The notes under the pieces are model-generated. The model saw only the letters and a list, made by a program, of their open reading frames with translations. It made no database searches and was not told where the DNA came from. Positions 26,387 to 34,686 of a stretch of 55,522 bases of DNA are shown here, piece after piece (position 1 is the stretch's first letter; the number at the start of each line of letters is the position of its first letter). The translations under genes and the position numbers were made by a program. This DNA is from Chthonomonadaceae bacterium (GTDB taxonomy: Bacteria; Armatimonadota; Chthonomonadetes; Chthonomonadales; Chthonomonadaceae), in contig JANWZQ010000092.1 in assembly GCA_025054835.1 (NCBI GenBank), positions 1-55,522 of the forward strand, given 5' to 3'.

Positions 26387-26546
26387 GGATAAAATCTCTC
26401 CCCAGCGTTGCCGCAAGCACAGCGGGAATGTCGTTCCTGACCGTGACGGCGTCGCTGGAACGCCCCGTTTCCGGCTTCTTCCCGAACACCACGGGAGCAG
26501 GAATCGCCGGGAGCGGGGCATCCTGCTGTTTGGGAGGTCTTCGGAT
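26387..26546 (+). promoter_or_regulatory. pheS leader region with a possible hairpin
   Basis: The 160-bp gap between rplT and pheS can form a stem of AGCAGGA (26496-26502) with TCCTGCT (26521-26527), just before the pheS SD. A short frame starting at ATG 26428 contains Phe codons (GFFP). No T-box consensus was seen. A leader-type control of pheST is possible but unproven. Confidence 0.25.
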
Positions 26547-27542
26547 TTGGCAGACACCATCGATCAAATGGTCCGGGATGCAGAAGCCGCCATGGAAGCC
26601 GCCCGCACAACGGCCGATCTGAACGCCGTGGAGACCCGGTACCTGGGGCGAAACAAAGGATTGAATGAGTTGCGTCGCTCCATCGGCACGCTCCCCCCGG
26701 AGGAGCGCCCGGCATTCGGGGCCCGTCTGAATGCCGCAGTCGCAGCGTTGACCGAAAAACTGGCCGCCCGTCGCGCAGAGCTGGAGGCGCGTGAGCTGCA
26801 AGAACGATTGGCTGTGGAACGCGTGGATGTGACGCTGCCCGGTCGCCCGATGCCGGTAGGACGATTGCATCCACTGACGCAGACCGCAGACCAGATCAAG
26901 CGTGTCCTCATCGGCATGGGCTATGAGTTTGTAGATGGCCCGGAGCTGGAGGACTACGCCTATAACTTCGCTGCGCTCAACTACCCGGAAGACCACCCGG
27001 CCATGGATGAGCAGAACTCTTTCTTCGTGACCGACACGCGGTTGCTGCGCACGCAAACCACCGCGTTGCAGGGCCGGGTCATGGCGCACCGTCGTCCCCC
27101 CTTCCGGATCGCAACAATTGGGCGCTGCTTCCGCTACGAGGCGGTCGACGCCACCCACCACCACACATTCCATCAGGTCGACGTGTTCATGGTAGACCGG
27201 GGAATCGGGATGTCCGATCTGAAGGGAACGCTGGGTGCATTCGCGCGTGCGCTGTTTGGCCATGACACACAGGTGCGTTTCCGTCCCGACTTCTTCCCCT
27301 TTGTGGAGCCCGGTGTGGACTACGCGATCGCCTGGAAGGGCCGCTGGCTGGAGCTGGGCGGCGCCGGCCTGATCCATCCCAGCATCCTGCGCGCCTACGG
27401 GATCGACACGGAGCAGTACAGCGGCTTCGCGTTCGGGCTGGGTGTGGAACGGATCCATATGATCCAGACCGGAGTGAACGATCTGCGACTCTACCTGGAG
27501 AACGACCTGCGGTTCCTCCGGCAATTCGGACACTTCATCTGA
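26547..27542 (+). CDS. pheS: phenylalanine-tRNA ligase alpha subunit
   Basis: Class II aminoacyl-tRNA synthetase alpha chain, 331 aa, which charges tRNA-Phe as part of an alpha2beta2 enzyme. An N-terminal coiled coil (residues 5-95) is followed by the catalytic core: LHPLTQTADQIKRVLIGMGYEF, motif 2 FRYEAVDATHHHTFHQVD, and motif 3 GFAFGLGVERI. The start is TTG 26547, with GGAGG nine bases upstream; the conserved N-terminus begins there. pheT follows after 15 bp, the normal gene order. Confidence 0.95.
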   Translation: MADTIDQMVRDAEAAMEAARTTADLNAVETRYLGRNKGLNELRRSIGTLPPEERPAFGARLNAAVAALTEKLAARRAELEARELQERLAVERVDVTLPGRPMPVGRLHPLTQTADQIKRVLIGMGYEFVDGPELEDYAYNFAALNYPEDHPAMDEQNSFFVTDTRLLRTQTTALQGRVMAHRRPPFRIATIGRCFRYEAVDATHHHTFHQVDVFMVDRGIGMSDLKGTLGAFARALFGHDTQVRFRPDFFPFVEPGVDYAIAWKGRWLELGGAGLIHPSILRAYGIDTEQYSGFAFGLGVERIHMIQTGVNDLRLYLENDLRFLRQFGHFI

Positions 27543-27557
27543 GCAAGGAACAGGCTC

Positions 27558-29705
27558 ATGCGTGTACCTGTGGAGTGGTTGAAGCAGTTTGTTCCCGTGC
27601 AGGCGTCCGCCGAGGAAATCGCCACGCGCCTGACGATGGGGGGCCTGGAAGTCGAGGGGCTCGAAACCGCGGAAGAGGTGTACCACCGCGCGCTCCGGGA
27701 AGGATGTTCGGAGGAGGTAGCGCACGCCGCGGCAGCGCTGGCTCCCGTGCTGGACGTGTACGTGACTCCGAACCGGGGCGACTGCAATTCCGTGATCGGT
27801 GTGGCGCGCGAAGTAGCCGCGCTCTACAACCTGCCTCTGACCCTGCCACACATTCCCCCATCGGTAGAGGGAGACGAGGCCGCCCGCCAGACCTCGGTAC
27901 AGATCGAGGATCTCCACGCCTGCCCTCGCTACGCGGCGCGCCTGGTGCGCGACGTCCGGATCGCTCCATCGCCGGTCTGGATGCAGGCGCGACTGCTGGC
28001 AACGGGACAACGCCCCATCAATAACGTGGTGGACGTGACGAACTACGTGATGCTGGAGATGGGGCAACCGTTGCATGCCTTTGATCTGGACCGGCTGGAA
28101 GAGGGCCGGATCGTGGTGCGGCGCGCACGCACAGGAGAAGTCCTGCGCACGCTGGACGGTGTGGCACGCACTCTTGCCCCCGATATGCTGATCATCGCCG
28201 ACGCACGCCGCCCTGTCGCGGTCGCCGGGGTGATGGGCGGGGCCGACTCGGAAGTTGACGAGGTAACCCGTAACATCCTGCTGGAAGCAGCGCACTTTGA
28301 CCCGCGGGTTGTGCGACGCACGGCACGCGATCTGGGTCTTCGGACCGAGGCCTCATACCGTTTCGAGCGCGTGGTGGACCCGAACGGGGTGCGTCGGGCC
28401 GCAGATCGTGCCTGTGCTCTGTTCGTAGAAATCGGTCTTCCGCTGGCCGTACCCGGAGTGGTGGACGTCTACCCGAACCCAATGCGAGAGCGTACGGTGC
28501 GCGTGCGGGTCTCCCGGGCCGCACAACTGCTGGGCATGGAGATCTCCTGCACGACCGCGATGGAATGCTTGCAACGCCTCGGCCTCACTGCAGCACCGGA
28601 TGGGAACGACTCGCTGCAGGTGACCGTTCCGACATTCCGGCCCGACATCACTCTGGAAGAGGATCTGATCGAGGAAATTGGCCGGGTTCACGGCTATGAG
28701 AACATCCCGGAGACCCTGCCAATCGGAGCCACCACACAGGGAGGGGATAGCGCGGAAGGGCGCTTCCTGACCACGCTGCGACAGCACCTTGTGCAGTGCG
28801 GCTTGCAGGAGGTGACCACGCACAGCCTCACTCCCCCGTTCCCCTTCGACCCACCGGAGGATGTCACACGCCGGGTGATGGTGCGCAACGCGCTCTCAGC
28901 AGAGATCAGCGTCCTGCGTCGTTCGCTTCTGCCCGGCCTTCTGGACGTAGCCCATCACAATGTCAAGCATGGCGTGACCGCCATGGGTCTGTTCGAGATC
29001 GGACGCGTCTGGCAGAACGAGGGAGAGGCCGGAGAGGTGGTTCCGGCGGAACACCTCGCAGTCGGCGGTCTGGTCGTCGGCGCGTTCTGGCCCTCCGGGT
29101 GGCAGAAAGAGGGAGCACCTCCTGTTGCGGACTTCGGTACGGCCCGGGGGATCGTAGAGCGCCTGTGCGCCGGTCTGGGGATCCCGGAACTGAAGTGCCT
29201 GCCTCCGGACGCGCAGCCCGGTTCCCTGCCACAGTTCCATCCGGGGCGCACCGCCTGGATCTTTCTGGGAGACGCCGGGCCGGCCGGGGTGGTCGGCGAG
29301 GTTCACCCCCGTGTGTCTGCAGAGATGCGATTGCGCGACCGCGTCTATGTATTTGAGTTGCGTGTGGATGCCTTGCAGAACGCGATACCCCCGGAGGGAC
29401 CACGCTACCTGCCGCTCTCTCCCTTCCCTTCTGTCGTGAGGGACCTCGCTCCACGCATCCCGGAGGAAGTCCCCTACGCCGAAGTCGATGCGGCTGTGCG
29501 CGCCGCGGAAGCGCCGCATCTGGAGCATTTCTATCTCACGGACCTGTACCGGGGGCATCCACTGCCGGAAGGGCTCAAGAGCCTGACACTGCGTTTCACG
29601 TTTCGCTCGACCGAACGCACCCTCTCGGACGCAGACGTCAACGATGCGCTCTCTCGCATCCGTACGTCACTGGAAACGCGCTGCCGGGCTACTTTCGTGG
29701 CCTAG
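27558..29705 (+). CDS. pheT: phenylalanine-tRNA ligase beta subunit lacking the tRNA-binding (EMAP) domain
   Basis: Beta chain of the Phe-tRNA synthetase, 715 aa, against about 790-800 aa in most bacteria. Present are the N-terminal VPVEWLKQFV...GGLEVEG start, the B3/B4 region (TPNRGDCNSVIGVAREVAAL), the B5 domain (about residues 315-390), the catalytic-like core, and the C-terminal FDX-ACB anticodon-binding domain (LSPFPSVVRDLAP...). GLEVEG at residue 29 is joined to TPNRGDC at residue 69 by only about 34 residues. In E. coli PheT about 130 residues lie between those points, including the OB-fold tRNA-binding domain. The domain is therefore missing, with no frameshift or stop visible. Confidence 0.95.
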   Translation: MRVPVEWLKQFVPVQASAEEIATRLTMGGLEVEGLETAEEVYHRALREGCSEEVAHAAAALAPVLDVYVTPNRGDCNSVIGVAREVAALYNLPLTLPHIPPSVEGDEAARQTSVQIEDLHACPRYAARLVRDVRIAPSPVWMQARLLATGQRPINNVVDVTNYVMLEMGQPLHAFDLDRLEEGRIVVRRARTGEVLRTLDGVARTLAPDMLIIADARRPVAVAGVMGGADSEVDEVTRNILLEAAHFDPRVVRRTARDLGLRTEASYRFERVVDPNGVRRAADRACALFVEIGLPLAVPGVVDVYPNPMRERTVRVRVSRAAQLLGMEISCTTAMECLQRLGLTAAPDGNDSLQVTVPTFRPDITLEEDLIEEIGRVHGYENIPETLPIGATTQGGDSAEGRFLTTLRQHLVQCGLQEVTTHSLTPPFPFDPPEDVTRRVMVRNALSAEISVLRRSLLPGLLDVAHHNVKHGVTAMGLFEIGRVWQNEGEAGEVVPAEHLAVGGLVVGAFWPSGWQKEGAPPVADFGTARGIVERLCAGLGIPELKCLPPDAQPGSLPQFHPGRTAWIFLGDAGPAGVVGEVHPRVSAEMRLRDRVYVFELRVDALQNAIPPEGPRYLPLSPFPSVVRDLAPRIPEEVPYAEVDAAVRAAEAPHLEHFYLTDLYRGHPLPEGLKSLTLRFTFRSTERTLSDADVNDALSRIRTSLETRCRATFVA

Positions 29706-29726
29706 CCCTGTCGCATCCCGGGATCC

Positions 29727-29763
29727 ATCAGGCTCACTCTTGTCTCGCAAGAGTGAGCCTGAT
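29727..29763 (+). terminator. strong hairpin after pheT
   Basis: A perfect 16-bp stem (ATCAGGCTCACTCTTG, 29727-29742, with its complement 29748-29763) and a 5-base loop begins 22 bp after the pheT stop. No clear T-run follows, so termination may be imperfect, but this is the most stable hairpin in the region. Confidence 0.7.
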
Positions 29764-29852
29764 CTGTATGCTGTCCGCGCGGAAGGAAACATGCGTCACA
29801 ACGGCGAAGGGGCCGGCATCACACATTTGCAGGCAGTGCAGAGGAGCTGCGC

Positions 29853-30917
29853 ATGAAAGCCAGAGTAGGTATCGGTATTCTTTCCTTCGCGCACGGTCAT
29901 GTGAACGCCTACGCGCAACAGATCCGGGGCTTCGACGATGCAGAGCTGATCGCCTGCTGGGACGACGACCTGACGCGCGGGCAACAGAACGCGCAATCCT
30001 TCGGGATCCCCTACTCGCCGCATCTGGAGGATGTGCTGCACCACCCGGCAGTAGACTGTGTGATCGTGGCAAGCGAAACCAATAAACATGCCGATCTGTG
30101 CGTTGCAGCAATGGAGGCCGGCAAGAGCGTACTGCTGCAGAAGCCCATGGCGACCTCCCTGCGTGACTGCGATCGGATCCTCGCGGCACTGGAAAAGTCC
30201 GGGGTGTGGTTCAGTCTGGCATTTCAAATGCGCTGTGATCCGCAGAACATCGCGATGCGCGATCTGGTCCGGTCGGGTGCGCTGGGGCGGATCGGTGCGA
30301 TCCGGCGGCGGCACTGCATCGGCGTGTTGTTCCACAGAGCATTCGTGGAGGGGCCCACACGATGGCACCTGAGCCGGGAGGCCAACCGGGGCATGTTTTT
30401 CGACGATGCCATCCACCCGATCGACTGGCTTCTCTGGATGCTGGGCCAGAAGCCGGTCTCTGTGATCGCCGAAATCGACAATGTGCTGACAAACGTGGCG
30501 CCGGATGACACCGGGATCGCGGTCTTTCGTTACGCGGACGGCATGTTTGCCGAAGTCTTCAACTCCAGCGTGACTCTGGCAGGAGAGAACACCACGGAAA
30601 TTTACGGCGATCGGGGCGTACTGATCCAGAACCATGGGGACGGACCTTCCTGCGCGGTGAAGCCACCGCATCCAATCGGGGTCAAACTGTTTCAGGCAGA
30701 CCGCGCCGATCTGGGATGGCAGGACCTGGGGATCCCGATCCCGGCGAGTCATGGCGAGCGGATCGCCGGTGTGGCTCGCCCCTTTCTGGACGCATTCCGG
30801 GCCGGTGTCCCCCTGTGCACCGCACAGGAGGGGCGGGACTCGGTAGAAATGTGCGCGGCCGCCTATCACGCCGCAGCAACCGGCTGCCGCGTACGGTTCC
30901 CCTTCTCAGAAGACTGA
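29853..30917 (+). CDS. Gfo/Idh/MocA family oxidoreductase, SFAH-type
   Basis: A 354-aa NAD(P)-dependent oxidoreductase. It begins RVGIGILSFAHGHVNAYAQQI, where a usual family member would have a GxGxxG loop, and shares this SFAHxH start with the protein at 13457-14449. The family lysine is in LLQKPMATS (KP near residue 97), and DDAIHPIDWLLWMLG carries the conserved histidine. An SD (GAGGAG) precedes ATG 29853. It stands just after the pheT terminator and 13 bp before the stop of a converging MalG-like permease. It is probably a sugar or inositol dehydrogenase-type enzyme, but no substrate can be assigned. Confidence 0.88.
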   Translation: MKARVGIGILSFAHGHVNAYAQQIRGFDDAELIACWDDDLTRGQQNAQSFGIPYSPHLEDVLHHPAVDCVIVASETNKHADLCVAAMEAGKSVLLQKPMATSLRDCDRILAALEKSGVWFSLAFQMRCDPQNIAMRDLVRSGALGRIGAIRRRHCIGVLFHRAFVEGPTRWHLSREANRGMFFDDAIHPIDWLLWMLGQKPVSVIAEIDNVLTNVAPDDTGIAVFRYADGMFAEVFNSSVTLAGENTTEIYGDRGVLIQNHGDGPSCAVKPPHPIGVKLFQADRADLGWQDLGIPIPASHGERIAGVARPFLDAFRAGVPLCTAQEGRDSVEMCAAAYHAAATGCRVRFPFSED

Positions 30918-30930
30918 GAGAATGCCGCGC

Positions 30931-31782
30931 TTATCCCTTCAGGCCAGTGACCGCAATGCCCTGAATGAACTGCTTCTGTGTGAAGAAGAAGAGCACGATC
31001 ACCGGCGCGATCACAATGGTGGAGGCAGCCATCAGCAGATTCCACTGGGTACCACCATGCTGGCTCTGATAGAACTGCAGGCCCAGTGAGAGGGTGAACG
31101 TGCGCTGATCCATCAGATAGATCAACGGCCCCAGAAAGTCGTTCCAGCTGGCCATGAAAGTGAAGAGCGCGACCACAGCCAGAGCCGGCCGGGCCAGGGG
31201 GAGAATGATCTCCCGGAAGATGGCCCACTCCGAGCATCCATCGATCCGCGCCGCCTCGGAAAGCTCGGAAGGAATGGTGCGGAAGAACTGCCGGAGCAGG
31301 AAAATGTTGAACGCGTTGCCAAACCACGCGGGCACCCAGAGCGGCCGGAACGTTCCGATCCAGCCCATTTCCTTGAAGAGCGCGTAGACAGGTACCATGA
31401 TCACCGGGAAAGGCACCATCATGGTGGCCAGCGTGATGGCGAACAGCAGGTCACGCCCCGGCCATCGGAGGCGGGCGAACGCGTAGGCCACCACCGCGTT
31501 GGAACAGACGGCCCCCGCCACAGAGAGTGTGGCGATCAGCAGGGTGTTACGGCCGTAAATCAAGAAGGGGATGTAGCCCAGCTGCTCGCTGCCATAGGTG
31601 AACGCTTTTGCGAAGTTCTCCCACTGCCACTGCGAGGGAACCCATCGTGGCGGTTGCAGCATCGTCTCCTCAATAGGCTTCAACGCGGTGATAATCATCC
31701 AGTACAGCGGGATGATAAACACGATGGACAGCAGGAGCAGCACGGTGTGGATGAGCAGAGTGCGCACGCTTCTGGCGGTCAA
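30931..31782 (-). CDS. MalG-like carbohydrate ABC transporter permease (orphan)
   Basis: A 283-aa inner-membrane permease of the MalFGK-type sugar importers, carbohydrate CUT1 class. Six helices are apparent, and the EAA loop EAARIDGCSEWAIFREIILPLARPAL, with the conserved G, is intact. The N-terminus (RTLLIHTVLLLLSIVFIIPLYWMIITALKP) is typical of MalG. Normally a MalF gene and a binding-protein gene lie immediately upstream. Here the upstream neighbour is divergent (DUF72), so no partner is present. The sugar-binding protein at 17165-18493 could be a distant partner, but this is speculative. Confidence 0.9.
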   Translation of the reverse strand: MTARSVRTLLIHTVLLLLSIVFIIPLYWMIITALKPIEETMLQPPRWVPSQWQWENFAKAFTYGSEQLGYIPFLIYGRNTLLIATLSVAGAVCSNAVVAYAFARLRWPGRDLLFAITLATMMVPFPVIMVPVYALFKEMGWIGTFRPLWVPAWFGNAFNIFLLRQFFRTIPSELSEAARIDGCSEWAIFREIILPLARPALAVVALFTFMASWNDFLGPLIYLMDQRTFTLSLGLQFYQSQHGGTQWNLLMAASTIVIAPVIVLFFFTQKQFIQGIAVTGLKG

Positions 31783-31791
31783 CGGGGTCCC

Positions 31792-31820
31792 TCGACAGAT
31801 GGTCTGGGAGATATTATATC
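31792..31820 (+). promoter_or_regulatory. possible promoter of the DUF72 gene
   Basis: TCGACA (31792-31797) and TATATC (31815-31820) are 17 bases apart and point at the DUF72 gene. The A/T-rich block GATATTATATCAC stands out from the GC-rich surroundings. Several overlapping -10 readings are possible. Confidence 0.4.
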
Positions 31821-31851
31821 ACAACACAGAACGCGGAATGAGAGAGAGGGG

Positions 31852-32688
31852 ATGAGCGTTCCAGCCTCTTCACCTCATGGGCCCCACGATGCACGGCCCA
31901 TTCACGTCGGAACAATGGGGTGGAGCTATGCGGACTGGCTCGGCCCGTTCTACCCACCGGGCATCACGTCCCGGCAGTTTCTCGGGCACTATGCCCGCGT
32001 GTTCGACTGCGTGGAGATCGACTCGACGTTCTATGGCACTCCCCCGGAAGCCTCCGTACGGAGCTGGGCGCGCGCAGTGCCGCCCGGCTTTCGCTTCTGC
32101 CCCAAAGTGCCGCGTTCCATCACCCATGACGCACGGCTCACGCACGTGGACGCAGACCTGTGCGCGTTCGTGGAGCGGATGTTGCTGCTGGAGGACCGGC
32201 TGGGCCCGATCCTGATCCAGATGCCCCCCGGATTCACGCGCACGGATCTGCCCGCACTGCAGGCCTTCCTCCCCCTGCTACGCCCGTTCCGTGCACAACA
32301 GGTCCGCTTTGCGATCGAGTTTCGCCACCCCTCGTTGCTCTGCCCGGAGGTCACAGCACTCCTTCAGGAGGAAGAGATCGCCCGGGTAGCCGCGGACTAC
32401 GCGGGGATGCCCCGCCGTTTCGCGCTCACTGCCCCCTTCGCCTACGTGCGCCTCATCGGACGACACGGAGCGTTCGAACATCACCGGCACCTGCAATCCG
32501 ATCAGACGCTCCGCCTGCAACAGTGGTGCCGGGCGCTGCAGGATCACCGTGCCCGCTATCAGGAAGCTTTCGTCTTCTGCAACAACGACTACGAAGGCTA
32601 CTCACCTGCAACCTGCAACCGCCTCAGGTCGTTGCTGGGCCTGCCGGTAGTTGAGCGCGTTCCGGAGGCGCAGGGCACCCTGTTCTAG
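31852..32688 (+). CDS. DUF72 (YecE-like) TIM-barrel protein
   Basis: A 278-aa protein of the DUF72/YecE family, predicted TIM-barrel-like, widespread but without a defined reaction. Signatures are HVGTMGWSYADWLGPFYPPG at the N-terminus, VEIDSTFYGTPPEASVRSWARAVPPGFRFCPKVPRSITHD, FAIEFRHPSLL, and the C-terminal FVFCNNDYEGYSPATC. ATG 31852 follows a GAGAGAGGGG purine run and begins just before the conserved region. Its stop is 3 bp from the stop of the converging lipoprotein gene. Confidence 0.88.
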   Translation: MSVPASSPHGPHDARPIHVGTMGWSYADWLGPFYPPGITSRQFLGHYARVFDCVEIDSTFYGTPPEASVRSWARAVPPGFRFCPKVPRSITHDARLTHVDADLCAFVERMLLLEDRLGPILIQMPPGFTRTDLPALQAFLPLLRPFRAQQVRFAIEFRHPSLLCPEVTALLQEEEIARVAADYAGMPRRFALTAPFAYVRLIGRHGAFEHHRHLQSDQTLRLQQWCRALQDHRARYQEAFVFCNNDYEGYSPATCNRLRSLLGLPVVERVPEAQGTLF

Positions 32689-32691
32689 GTC

Positions 32692-33741
32692 CTACCGCCG
32701 TGCGGGCACCTGACTGACAGCGCGCAACTCCACATCCCCGGCCATGGGAGCTGGAGAGAAAAACGTCCAGTACACCTCGTTTTCAGTGATCGGGTCGATC
32801 TGCCCGTTAGTCGCAATCACGCGTCCTGGCATGCGCACCCGATAGGTCATGGCTACGAACGCCACACCTCCCGAGCTCCTTTCCGAGGGCCCCGGGGGAA
32901 CCCCTCTCTGGACCTTCGCAGTCTGATCCTGCGCAAACTTGCGGGCAATTGCCCGACGCTGTGCCGCCGGAAGCGTGCTACCGAAGGTCTGTGCCAGAGC
33001 GCGATCGAAGACCCGATAGAAACCACGCAGGAGATCCGGCATGGTCATATCGGGGAACATGGCCAGCTTCCACAGATCCGCAACGAGCGGGTCGTGGGGG
33101 CCGAACATCAGCTGCCACACCTCGCGCATCAGGTTAGCTCCCAGCCGTTTCACAGTCTTCTCGGTCGCGAGTGCCGGGGGAAGCAGCGCCTTCAACTCCT
33201 GCACGGCTCGCTGAACTTCGCCTGCGGTCAGTTTCTCCATCTGTGTTGCGTCTCTGCCAGGTCCTTTCCATCGCAGCACTTCCCGGTACTCATAGCGCCC
33301 CGGCGCGATCTGACGCACCTGTGCTGTGTTCACCACCACGGGATCGGCTTTCTGTACCTCCGGGTTCCTGACAGCGACATCGTGATCGATCGCTTCGCCC
33401 GGTCTCAGGATGCGCTCGGCGGTGAAGACCTCCATGGGCCCGTTGCCCGGCGCGTTCTGTACGCCCGGAGCCTCCTTCTCGACGGAACGCGTGGTTTTCC
33501 ACTCCGATCCCCGCACCAGCACAAACGCGGAGTCCAGAGTTTCTCCTGACAACAAGATGCCACCCGTGGAGTCCCCGTCTCTCTGCGCGGATGGCGCGCG
33601 CAATCGGAGCGTGCGTTTCCAGGTGCCGTCCTCACGGACCTCCGTGGTCACTACAGCGCTACTGCATCCGGTCAACGCACCGAACGCCAGAAGCAGGAGT
33701 GCGAACATCCTGCGTGGCGTGGATGGTACGGAATTTCGCAT
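32692..33741 (-). CDS. unknown lipoprotein
   Basis: A 349-aa putative lipoprotein. The signal peptide MFALLLLAFGALTGC ends in a lipobox (ALTGC, Cys near residue 26). The mature part starts SSAVVTTEVREDGTWKRTLRLR and ends in a predicted beta-rich stretch. No known domain is recognised. The middle (residues ~180-290) is helical and basic. It follows no other minus-strand gene closely and is probably transcribed alone. Function and localisation (inner or outer membrane) are not inferable. Confidence 0.7.
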   Translation of the reverse strand: MRNSVPSTPRRMFALLLLAFGALTGCSSAVVTTEVREDGTWKRTLRLRAPSAQRDGDSTGGILLSGETLDSAFVLVRGSEWKTTRSVEKEAPGVQNAPGNGPMEVFTAERILRPGEAIDHDVAVRNPEVQKADPVVVNTAQVRQIAPGRYEYREVLRWKGPGRDATQMEKLTAGEVQRAVQELKALLPPALATEKTVKRLGANLMREVWQLMFGPHDPLVADLWKLAMFPDMTMPDLLRGFYRVFDRALAQTFGSTLPAAQRRAIARKFAQDQTAKVQRGVPPGPSERSSGGVAFVAMTYRVRMPGRVIATNGQIDPITENEVYWTFFSPAPMAGDVELRAVSQVPARR

Positions 33742-33782
33742 GGTTGTCCCTCCCTGATCTCCTCCATGGTCCAGCGTCCCGG

Positions 33783-33831
33783 AAAAGTTATTGGAACTTT
33801 TCGGATATCATGGCCCCGAATGTGTTATAAT
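33783..33831 (+). promoter_or_regulatory. extended -10 promoter with upstream inverted repeat
   Basis: TGTTATAAT (33823-33831) is an extended -10 box, with TATAAT at 33826-33831. No consensus -35 is seen. An inverted repeat AAAAGTT-5-AACTTTT (33783-33789 and 33795-33801) lies 24 bases upstream and could be an operator replacing the -35 contact. The downstream gene starts at 33871. Confidence 0.6.
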
Positions 33832-33870
33832 AAGCGAAATTCCCTCTGGTCCCGGCAAAGGAGAACGGTC

Positions 33871-34599
33871 ATGCCACATGGCCCCATCAGAGTTCTTCTC
33901 TCGAGTCTGTCACTCCTGTTGCTTCCCAGCACGGTGCTGGCCCAAGCAGGTATTTCGCACTTTGAGTTCAGTACCACCGTAGTGGACTACCCGGCTGCCC
34001 TGCCCCTGTCGACTGTGCACCTGCAGGGTTCTCTGGGGCAGACCATGGTCACTGCGGAACGTCCCACCAACACCGGGCAATCCCTGGCCTTTCTGGGCTA
34101 CTGGGAGACGGGCGTCAGGTACCGCTACGTGGGCCGGGCGGAACTGGAAGACTACCGGGGCAACCCGACCGGACGTATGTTGAATCTCCGTTTTCGGAAC
34201 GTGGACGGTGAGATAAACGACGTTGTCATCACGCCCATCCTGAACGCCACGGGGAGTTTCGTAGCCGACAGCTGGATGAACCCGGCGCGGGTCGCCGGGG
34301 TGAGCGCCAAGACGTCCAACTCCCTGCGCAGCTTCTCGGGCCTGACAGTGCCCCCGAACCCGCTGCAGTACCCCTCGGTGGATTTCACCGGACTGGCCAA
34401 CCTGTTGCGCGCCGGCGACGCCACGGATGACAACACGGTGGATTTGCTGGACCTGGATGCGTTCATTGCAGCTTTCGATGCCTGTAGCGGAGATGCTAGC
34501 TACAGCACGGCACCCGATTTCGACGGGGACGGTTGCGTGACCAATCTGGATCTGGATCTGCTGATCCGCAACTTCGACCAGTCAGGTGTGGTAGATTAA
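33871..34599 (+). CDS. secreted protein with C-terminal dockerin-like calcium-binding repeats
   Basis: A 242-aa protein with a signal peptide (VLLSSLSLLLLPSTVLAQA), a middle domain of unknown type (residues ~25-175), and a C-terminal pair of dockerin type I-like calcium loops: DATDDNTVDLLDLD and DFDGDGCVTNLDLD. Each has the DxDxDG-like calcium pattern and a following helix (AFIAAFD, LLIRNFD). In cellulosome organisms dockerins bind cohesins on scaffoldins; outside those organisms such repeats are common in secreted proteins. No cohesin is encoded in the window. AAAGGAGAA is the SD of ATG 33871. Confidence 0.75.
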   Translation: MPHGPIRVLLSSLSLLLLPSTVLAQAGISHFEFSTTVVDYPAALPLSTVHLQGSLGQTMVTAERPTNTGQSLAFLGYWETGVRYRYVGRAELEDYRGNPTGRMLNLRFRNVDGEINDVVITPILNATGSFVADSWMNPARVAGVSAKTSNSLRSFSGLTVPPNPLQYPSVDFTGLANLLRAGDATDDNTVDLLDLDAFIAAFDACSGDASYSTAPDFDGDGCVTNLDLDLLIRNFDQSGVVD

Positions 34600-34644
34600 T
34601 TCGGATCACATGGCGCGTTGCCACGGGAAAAGCGTGTAGTACGT

Positions 34645-34679
34645 GCATACCCGGCAGAGAGAACTTCTGCCGGGTATGC
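34645..34679. terminator. bidirectional hairpin between two converging genes
   Basis: A perfect 14-bp stem (GCATACCCGGCAGA, 34645-34658, with its complement 34666-34679) and a 7-base loop. It lies between the stops of the plus-strand dockerin-like gene and the minus-strand YjfB-like gene and can serve both. There is no long T-run on either side. Confidence 0.7.
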
Positions 34680-34686
34680 TGTTCAC

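Noticed and set aside
26387-26546. A T-box riboswitch ahead of pheS
   Set aside because: The conserved T-box motif of the AGGGTGGNACCGCG type is not present; only a short hairpin remains.
26262-28295. A long minus-strand open frame across rplT, pheS and pheT
   Set aside because: It is antisense to essential, clearly conserved genes and its translation is rich in His, Gln and Arg with no family.
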